In this document: piece after piece, positions 6,239-10,579 of the stretch | Layout of the letters: each line of letters starts with the position of its first letter | Numbering within the stretch: the first letter of the stretch is position 1 | Assembly: GCA_002352605.1 (NCBI GenBank) | Contig: DEIP01000165.1 | Span: 1 to 10,579 of the forward strand | From: Desulfobacteraceae bacterium UBA2771 | Lineage (GTDB): Bacteria; Desulfobacterota; Desulfobacteria; Desulfobacterales; Desulfosarcinaceae | Length of the DNA stretch: 10,579 nt | Direction: 5' to 3' | Position numbers and translations under genes: made by a program | The notes under the pieces: generated by a model | Told to the model about the DNA's origin: nothing | Seen by the model: the letters and a program-made list of their open reading frames with translations, nothing else | Database searches by the model: none

Positions 6239-7462
6239 TTATGTGGCCCTCATCCCATCCACCGCCCGCTTGATACGTTCCAGTGCATCGGTGAGAATCG
6301 AGCGCGGGCAGGCGATGTTGATTCGCTCGAACCCGTCCCCTTCGGGGCCGAAAATAGATCCCTCGTCCGGGAAAATCCGCGCCTTATGCAACATCAGGCG
6401 CCTGAGTGCCCATTTGTCCAACCCCAGGCCACGGCAGTCCAGCCACACCAGGTAGGTGCCCTCGGGCCGGATGACCCGGATGGCGGGAAGGTGGCTTTCG
6501 ATGAATCCCTGAAGGTGGTCCAGGTTGTCCTCGATATAGGCCATCACCTGTTCCAGCCATGGCTCCCCTTCCCGGTAAGCGGTTTCACAGGCCAGCACGC
6601 CGAAAGGATTGGCCCAGTTTCCCATGCCGCAGCTGTTCAGGGTCTGTTGGAAACGTTGCTTCAATGTCGAGTTGGGGATGATGATGTTGGAGGTGTACAG
6701 GCCGGCCAGGTTGAACGTTTTGCTGGGGGCCGTGCAGACTGCCGTATTCTGGGCTATCTCCTCGCTGATGGTGGCAAAGGGCGTGAAAATGACCCCTTTG
6801 TAAAGCAGGTCGGCGTGGATCTCATCGGCAACCACCAGAACCCGGTGCTCCAGGCAGATTTGCCCGATGCGACCCAGTTCTTCACGGGTCCACACACGGC
6901 CCACCGGGTTGTGGGGGCTGCAAAGGATAAACACGGTGGTCGCCGGATCCGCCGCCTTTTTCTCAAAGTCGAAGAGATCCATGCGATAGCGGCCGTGGTC
7001 CAGGACCAGGCTGCTGGATACGAGTTCGGCATCGTTGTTTTCGATGGCACCGAAAAAGGGATAGTAGACGGGCCGCTGGATCAGCACCTTTTCACCGGGC
7101 CTGGTGAAAGTGCGCACGAGAAAGTTGACCGCCGGTACGACCCCAGGCGTGGGCACAATCCATCCGGGTTCGACCTCCCAGTGATGGCGCCGTTTCATCC
7201 ACCCCACCACGGCCTGGTCGTAACTGTCCGTTCGAAGCGTATATCCGTATATGCCGTGCTGCGCCCGTCGCACCAGAGCATCCACTACCGGCTGGGGAGC
7301 GGCAAAGTCCATATCCGCCACCCACAGGGGCAGGATCCGGTCTGGTCCGAAATAGTCGTCGACGGCATGCCGGAGCGACGGGTTGTTCGAATCCTGGACC
7401 ATGCCCCATTTGGCGCTTTGGGTCTCTTTACGGCTGATTTCCAGGTCGAAATCATATTTCAT
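6239..7462 (-). CDS. MalY/PatB-family PLP-dependent C-S lyase (cystathionine beta-lyase type)
   Basis: A 407-residue fold-type I PLP enzyme of the MalY/PatB subgroup, which cleaves cystathionine or related thioethers to a thiol, pyruvate and ammonia. The signature PLWVADMDF (45-53) near the N-terminus is typical of the subgroup. CSPHNPVGRVW holds the cofactor-contacting Asn (N185), ADEIHADL the Asp for the pyridine nitrogen (D213), APSKTFNLAGL the PLP lysine (K248), and FERINIACPR the carboxylate-binding Arg (R380). Length is normal for the family. The start ATG at 7462 has only a poor upstream ribosome site (GGAATAAG, over 10 bases away), and a small frame upstream ends in an ATGA overlap with it. 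Aminotransferase activity cannot be excluded. In this setting it could supply homocysteine for methionine synthesis. Confidence 0.9.
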   Translation of the reverse strand: MKYDFDLEISRKETQSAKWGMVQDSNNPSLRHAVDDYFGPDRILPLWVADMDFAAPQPVVDALVRRAQHGIYGYTLRTDSYDQAVVGWMKRRHHWEVEPGWIVPTPGVVPAVNFLVRTFTRPGEKVLIQRPVYYPFFGAIENNDAELVSSSLVLDHGRYRMDLFDFEKKAADPATTVFILCSPHNPVGRVWTREELGRIGQICLEHRVLVVADEIHADLLYKGVIFTPFATISEEIAQNTAVCTAPSKTFNLAGLYTSNIIIPNSTLKQRFQQTLNSCGMGNWANPFGVLACETAYREGEPWLEQVMAYIEDNLDHLQGFIESHLPAIRVIRPEGTYLVWLDCRGLGLDKWALRRLMLHKARIFPDEGSIFGPEGDGFERINIACPRSILTDALERIKRAVDGMRAT

Positions 7463-7578
7463 GATGATGGCCGTCTTATTCCAGAAAATTTGATGGTGAA
7501 CGATCCACAGGAGGTCTCATAACACCCAAGCCCCTCGACGTCGACGGTTTTATCGACATCGGGGATTAAATTGGACAT
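7459..7578 (-). CDS. Doubtful 39-residue ORF overlapping the MalY-like start (TusA-like remnant or leader?)
   Basis: A short frame starting at ATG 7578 reads MSNLIPDVDKTVDVEGLGC and continues for 20 more residues. Its TGA overlaps the ATG of the MalY-like gene as ATGA, a typical coupling arrangement. The stretch DKTVDVEGLGC resembles the start of TusA/SirA-family sulfur carriers, but the residue after the Cys is not Pro and the rest does not follow that family. It may be a decayed TusA-like fragment, a leader peptide, or chance. No good ribosome site precedes it. Confidence 0.2.
   Translation of the reverse strand: MSNLIPDVDKTVDVEGLGCYETSCGSFTIKFSGIRRPSS
7531..7564 (-). repeat. Imperfect inverted repeat upstream of the MalY-like gene
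   Basis: CCCC-TC-GACGTCGA (7531-7544) faces TCGACATCGGGG (7553-7564) across an 8-base loop. The arms match except for a 2-base bulge and one position that would be a G-U wobble in minus-strand RNA. That favours a hairpin in the leader of the MalY-like transcript, or a double-stranded regulator site. Confidence 0.35.
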
Positions 7579-7671
7579 ACTTGCGCAGGATCTCTTTTCA
7601 TCCTGATGCCCCGACGTCATTTTACTTGACCGAGTGGGTTTATAAGCTACTGAACATTGAAAAACAGACTC

Positions 7672-7761
7672 GGCGCCCGCCTTATGGGCCGGGCGCCAGG
7701 GCATTTGGGTTATGCAACAGGCATCAGCCACCCAGGCGCAACCGGGGTGGCTGTTTTTTTT
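7672..7761 (+). promoter_or_regulatory. Candidate transcription-attenuator leader of the pab operon
   Basis: The leader has an upstream hairpin with a perfect 8-bp stem (GGCGCCCG 7672-7679 with CGGGCGCC 7690-7697). It also holds a middle ATGC (7712-7715) that can pair with a GCAT on either side (7701-7704 or 7721-7724), and an intrinsic terminator. The right arm of the first hairpin plus the next bases (GCGCCAGGG, 7693-7701) can pair instead with CCCAGGCGC (7731-7739), with one A-A mismatch, which would take away the terminator's left arm. Mutually exclusive pairings of this kind are the hallmark of attenuators and riboswitches. I could not match it to a known riboswitch class by eye, including the folate-type ones. 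Confidence 0.5.
7725..7761 (+). terminator. Intrinsic terminator directly before the pabA ribosome site
   Basis: CAGCCACCC (7725-7733) and GGGTGGCTG (7745-7753) form a perfect 9-bp stem with an 11-base loop, followed by eight T's (7754-7761). The T-run is on the plus strand and runs straight into the GGGGAGG of pabA. No plus-strand gene ends between tatA, which has its own terminator, and this point. Confidence 0.85.
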
Positions 7762-7773
7762 GGGGAGGAGATC

Positions 7774-8454
7774 GTGACCACACTACTGGTGATCGATAAT
7801 TACGATTCATTCACCTACAACCTGGTGCAGATGTTCATGCAATACGATCTCTCCATCCAGGTTCACCGCAGCGACCGGATCACCCTGGACCGGGTAGCCG
7901 ATGCATCGCCTGACTACGTGCTGATCAGTCCGGGGCCCAAAGACCCGGCCCACGCCGGTATATCCAACGCCCTGATCCGGACGTTTTACCGAACGACCCC
8001 CATTTTGGGTGTCTGCCTTGGCATGCAGTGCATAAACGAAGTGTTCGGCGGTCAAACGGTCCGGTCGACAACGCCCATGCACGGAAAAACCAGCCCGGTT
8101 TATCATAGCCGGGAGATGCTGTTTGCGCAGATGCCCTCCCCGTTCAGCGTGGCCCGCTATCACTCCCTGATGGTAGAGCCTTCACCGGTGGCCCTCGATC
8201 AACACCTCCGGGTGACCGGGCGTACCGCAGACGGCACGATAATGGGGTTGTCCCACAAGCGGTTTCCCCTGCACGGTGTTCAGTTTCACCCGGAAAGCTT
8301 TTTAACGGAATGTGGGTTCTCCCTGGTCGAGAATTTCCTGCGGCTGGGCCCGCCGTGCAGCGACCGGATGAACGAATCACCCCCACGGACCAGCGGGCCC
8401 GTTCACCCTCCGGAAACGGATACCGGGATGGGCGTGAAAGCGAGGCCGATTTGA
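7774..8454 (+). CDS. pabA: Aminodeoxychorismate synthase glutaminase subunit (PabA, class I amidotransferase)
   Basis: A 226-residue class I glutamine amidotransferase that releases ammonia from glutamine for its synthase partner. The N-terminal LVIDNYDSFTYNLVQ is typical of PabA/TrpG. ISPGPKDP (51-58) is the oxyanion-region motif, GVCLGMQ carries the nucleophile C81, and HGVQFHPES supplies H172 and E174. The core ends near residue 192; a proline-rich tail of about 34 residues has no obvious function. The start is GTG at 7774, preceded by GGGGAGG with 5-base spacing. A longer in-frame reading exists but would run through the terminator hairpin. The stop overlaps the next gene's TTG start (TTGA). 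PabA and TrpG are nearly indistinguishable and often shared; the PABA assignment comes from the partner. Confidence 0.93.
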   Translation: MTTLLVIDNYDSFTYNLVQMFMQYDLSIQVHRSDRITLDRVADASPDYVLISPGPKDPAHAGISNALIRTFYRTTPILGVCLGMQCINEVFGGQTVRSTTPMHGKTSPVYHSREMLFAQMPSPFSVARYHSLMVEPSPVALDQHLRVTGRTADGTIMGLSHKRFPLHGVQFHPESFLTECGFSLVENFLRLGPPCSDRMNESPPRTSGPVHPPETDTGMGVKARPI

Positions 8455-10579
8455 ATCGGTTGAACGATCTTTTAGACAGTCTTCGCGGCGTTCGCTCCGA
8501 GACCCTGCATTTGGAAGAACCCTTCGCGGATATGGCAGCACGATTCACCGGGGAACCGGGTACCGTTGTGCTGCTCAGCGGTGGGGAGCTGGACTGCGCC
8601 CGCTATCACATCATGGGTATCCGCCCTTGGCTGACAATCACCGGGCGGCTTGGGGAAACGACGGTCGCCATCGATGGGGCCGTGCATGTGATCTCCCAGG
8701 CACCGCTGAATTTGCTCGAAACGGTTCTGGACCGTTGTCGCCTGAGCATTGGGGGTACGGCCGGCCCCATTGCCGCCGGTCTTTTCGGATATCTGGCCTA
8801 CGACCTGAAAGACGGTCTGGAATCCTTGCCCCGCACCACCGTCGATGACCTCGGGCTTCCCCAACTCTGCCTGGTAGCCCCGTCGGTGATTGTGGTGTGT
8901 GACAAGACCGACGGGGTTACCAGGGTGCATGCGCCGGTTCGACGTGGTCATGATGTCCGGGCGGCCATAGATGCGTTCCGGGACACTTTGAATTCGCCGC
9001 CGCCGGCTCCCGGTGATTTTTCCGGATCCGGGCAACCGCTGAAATCCAACTTCACCCGATCCGATTATGAGCGTTCAGTGCAACGGATCCGGGAATACAT
9101 TGCCGCCGGTGACGTTTACCAGGTGAACCTGTCCCAGCGGTTCGAAATTGGATTTCGGGGTGACGGATACCGTCTTTTTCAAACCCTGTACCGCCTGAAT
9201 CCCGCCCCGTTTTTCGCCTATGTCAATGCCGGCGATCATCAGATCGTCTCCACCTCTCCGGAACGGTTTCTGCTTCGCCGCGGCAATCGGGTGGAAACCC
9301 GTCCAATCAAAGGCACCCGTCCACGGGGAAAGACACCGGAGCGGGACCGGGAGATGATGGCCGCGCTGACCCGCAGTCCCAAAGATGACGCCGAACTCTC
9401 CATGATCGTTGACCTGTTGCGAAACGATATCGGCAAGGTCTGCGCCGGGGGGTCGGTGGTCGTGACCCAACACAAGCGTCTGGAGGCATACCGGAATGTC
9501 TATCACCTGGTTTCCGTGGTGGAGGGATTGCTGGCCGAGGGCCGGCATTCCGTGGATCTGATCAGAGCCGCCTTTCCAGGGGGATCCATTACCGGCTGTC
9601 CCAAGATACGGTCCATGGAGATCATCGACGAATTGGAGTCGCATCGCCGTCACATCTATACCGGTGCCATCGGCTACATCAGCTTCCACGACACCATGGA
9701 TCTGTCCATCGCCATCCGCACGGCCACCATCGCCGACGATCGCCTCGTTTTTTCCGTGGGGGGCGGTATCGTGTACGACTCTGAACCGGAAGATGAATAC
9801 GAAGAGACATTGCACAAAGGGCGAACCCTTATGTCCGTGTTTCAAGGAACGGGTGGCAACTCGGTTCCCGACGTTGGCTCGGAACCGTGGGTGTGGCAGA
9901 ATGGACGACTGCTTTCACAGGATCGGGCGGTGGTTCCCATCGCCGATTTAGGGCTGCAGTACGGCTTTGGTTTCTTTGAGACGATCCGTGTGGACAAGGG
10001 TGTCGCCCAGCGGTTGCGGGACCACATTGATCGGTTTAACGATACGTGGGCGACCCTGTTTGCCGTTCCGGCACCGGACTTGACTTGGGAGGATATCCTC
10101 TCCCGGGTTGTCGAGAAAAACAGCTTGGGTGATGTGACGGCGGCAGTAAAGATTCTGGCCACCCGGGGGGATGGAAAAAAAGTCGGTTTCAACGGCTCCC
10201 TGCTGGTGACCGCCCGGCCGTACACCCACCGGTTGGCAGCACTGGGAGCAAGGGGGCTAAAACTGGCAACCTATCCACACCCGCGAATAACCCCCCTGGC
10301 GGAGCATAAGACCCTAAACTATCTGTACTATTATCAGTCAGGGGTCTGGGCCCGGGAACAGGGGGCGGATGAGGCCGTCATCCTAAACCCGGACAAAACG
10401 GTATCCGAAACCAATACGGCCGGCATCTTGGTGGTTTCGGGCAGGGATGTTATCCGGCCCCGGTCTGATCACGTGCTTTCCGGCACGATGGAAAAAACCA
10501 TCTGTCGGCGACTCAAGGCGTTGGAATATCGCATCATTGATCGATTGATGAGCACAGACGTGTTGTTTGATGCGGACAC
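8451..10579 (+). CDS. pabBC: Fused aminodeoxychorismate synthase component I and 4-amino-4-deoxychorismate lyase (PabB-PabC, C-terminus cut off)
   Basis: One uninterrupted frame of 709 visible residues runs off the right edge. Residues about 1-465 are the chorismate-binding synthase: SPERFL (269-274), ETRPIKGTRPRG (282-293), DLLRNDIGKVC (321-331), GGSITGCPKIRSMEIIDELE (377-396) and the C-terminal SVGGGIVYDS (435-444). PIKGT, with K287, is the aminodeoxychorismate synthase signature; anthranilate synthases have Ala there. Residues about 479-709 are a class IV aminotransferase fold: VWQNGRLL, DLGLQYGFGFFET (499-511), the PLP lysine K620 in AEHKTLNYL, and SETNTAG (652-658). Together they turn chorismate plus ammonia into p-aminobenzoate and pyruvate for folate. 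The start is inferred as TTG 8451, with GAGG 5 bases upstream and overlapping the pabA stop; GTG 8355 is an in-frame alternative without this support. Probably only a few tens of residues are missing. Confidence 0.9.
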   Translation, partial: MNRLNDLLDSLRGVRSETLHLEEPFADMAARFTGEPGTVVLLSGGELDCARYHIMGIRPWLTITGRLGETTVAIDGAVHVISQAPLNLLETVLDRCRLSIGGTAGPIAAGLFGYLAYDLKDGLESLPRTTVDDLGLPQLCLVAPSVIVVCDKTDGVTRVHAPVRRGHDVRAAIDAFRDTLNSPPPAPGDFSGSGQPLKSNFTRSDYERSVQRIREYIAAGDVYQVNLSQRFEIGFRGDGYRLFQTLYRLNPAPFFAYVNAGDHQIVSTSPERFLLRRGNRVETRPIKGTRPRGKTPERDREMMAALTRSPKDDAELSMIVDLLRNDIGKVCAGGSVVVTQHKRLEAYRNVYHLVSVVEGLLAEGRHSVDLIRAAFPGGSITGCPKIRSMEIIDELESHRRHIYTGAIGYISFHDTMDLSIAIRTATIADDRLVFSVGGGIVYDSEPEDEYEETLHKGRTLMSVFQGTGGNSVPDVGSEPWVWQNGRLLSQDRAVVPIADLGLQYGFGFFETIRVDKGVAQRLRDHIDRFNDTWATLFAVPAPDLTWEDILSRVVEKNSLGDVTAAVKILATRGDGKKVGFNGSLLVTARPYTHRLAALGARGLKLATYPHPRITPLAEHKTLNYLYYYQSGVWAREQGADEAVILNPDKTVSETNTAGILVVSGRDVIRPRSDHVLSGTMEKTICRRLKALEYRIIDRLMSTDVLFDAD

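Larger units (their letters stand above)
7463..7773. other. Divergent intergenic region between the MalY-like gene and pabA
   Basis: About 310 bases separate the divergent genes. The left part holds a doubtful small frame on the minus strand and an imperfect inverted repeat (7531-7564). The middle (7565-7670) shows no convincing promoter. On the plus strand TTGACC (7626-7631) and TATAAG (7641-7646) are present, but only 9 bases apart, so they do not form one promoter. The right part (7672-7761) is a hairpin-rich leader ending in an intrinsic terminator directly before the pabA ribosome site. Confidence 0.7.

Noticed and set aside
6164..7522. Long plus-strand open frame (452 residues)
   Set aside because: It lies antisense to the MalY-like gene, which carries all PLP-enzyme motifs. 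The antisense product shows no family motif; it is a GC-rich shadow frame.
7571..7586. Possible sigma-54 promoter (TTGGAC...TTGCGC)
   Set aside because: The GG and GC doublets are separated by 8 bases rather than the required 10.
7657..7773. 39-residue N-terminal extension of PabA
   Set aside because: It would be translated through the GC-rich hairpins and the T-run, and PabA family similarity begins exactly at the GTG with the strong Shine-Dalgarno sequence.
8451..9840. Anthranilate synthase (TrpE/TrpG) instead of PabB/PabA
   Set aside because: The PIKGT motif and the fused class IV lyase domain point to aminodeoxychorismate synthase; TrpE has Ala in place of the Lys.
9075..9845. Minus-strand open frame of 256 residues
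   Set aside because: Antisense to the chorismate-binding domain of the PabB-PabC fusion, where the conserved motifs are on the plus strand.
1..10579. CRISPR arrays, tRNA or rRNA genes, transposases, integrases, phage genes
   Set aside because: No repeat-spacer array, cloverleaf, rRNA-like stretch or mobile-element protein was seen on either strand.

Overview
The window looks like an ordinary chromosomal segment of a moderately GC-rich Gram-negative bacterium. It most resembles Desulfobacterota (sulfate-reducer type). That placement is an inference from the protein repertoire: a MoxR ATPase with a CoxE-like VWA partner, a stand-alone MetE/UROD-fold methyltransferase, a MalY/PatB lyase, and a PabB-PabC fusion next to PabA. 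I see no phage, transposon, CRISPR or RNA-gene signature.

Layout. (1) Positions 1-3119, minus strand: a tightly packed probable operon reading leftward. A MetE-like zinc methyltransferase comes first, then a MoxR AAA+ ATPase, then a CoxE-like VWA protein that runs off the left edge. (2) Positions about 3190-3260: a divergent intergenic region with a near-consensus promoter facing right and a 10-bp direct repeat over its -35 box. (3) Positions 3302-4035, plus strand: a small cysteine-rich protein of unknown function, then a short TatA-family translocase subunit, closed by a strong intrinsic terminator. (4) Positions 4094-6034, minus strand: a small zinc-ribbon protein followed 9 bases later by an ABC1/UbiB-family kinase-like protein, with a good promoter at 6103-6131. 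(5) Positions 6239-7462, minus strand: a MalY/PatB-type PLP C-S lyase. (6) Positions 7774-10579, plus strand: pabA (GTG start) overlapped by a fused pabB-pabC gene that runs off the right edge.

How the genes fit together. The right-hand genes encode all three activities that turn chorismate into p-aminobenzoate for folate: glutaminase, aminodeoxychorismate synthase and aminodeoxychorismate lyase. The active-site motif PIKGT in the synthase supports PABA rather than tryptophan synthesis. MalY-like lyases make homocysteine from cystathionine, and MetE-fold enzymes act in methyl transfer, so one-carbon and methionine metabolism is a loose theme. MoxR and VWA proteins normally act together as a chaperone-like pair on other proteins.

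The most notable non-coding feature is a leader just before pabA. A perfect 9-bp GC-rich hairpin with eight T's abuts the Shine-Dalgarno sequence, and a strong upstream hairpin could pair alternatively with the terminator's left arm. No plus-strand gene lies upstream that this terminator could end, so it reads as a transcription attenuator or a small-RNA terminator of unrecognised class.
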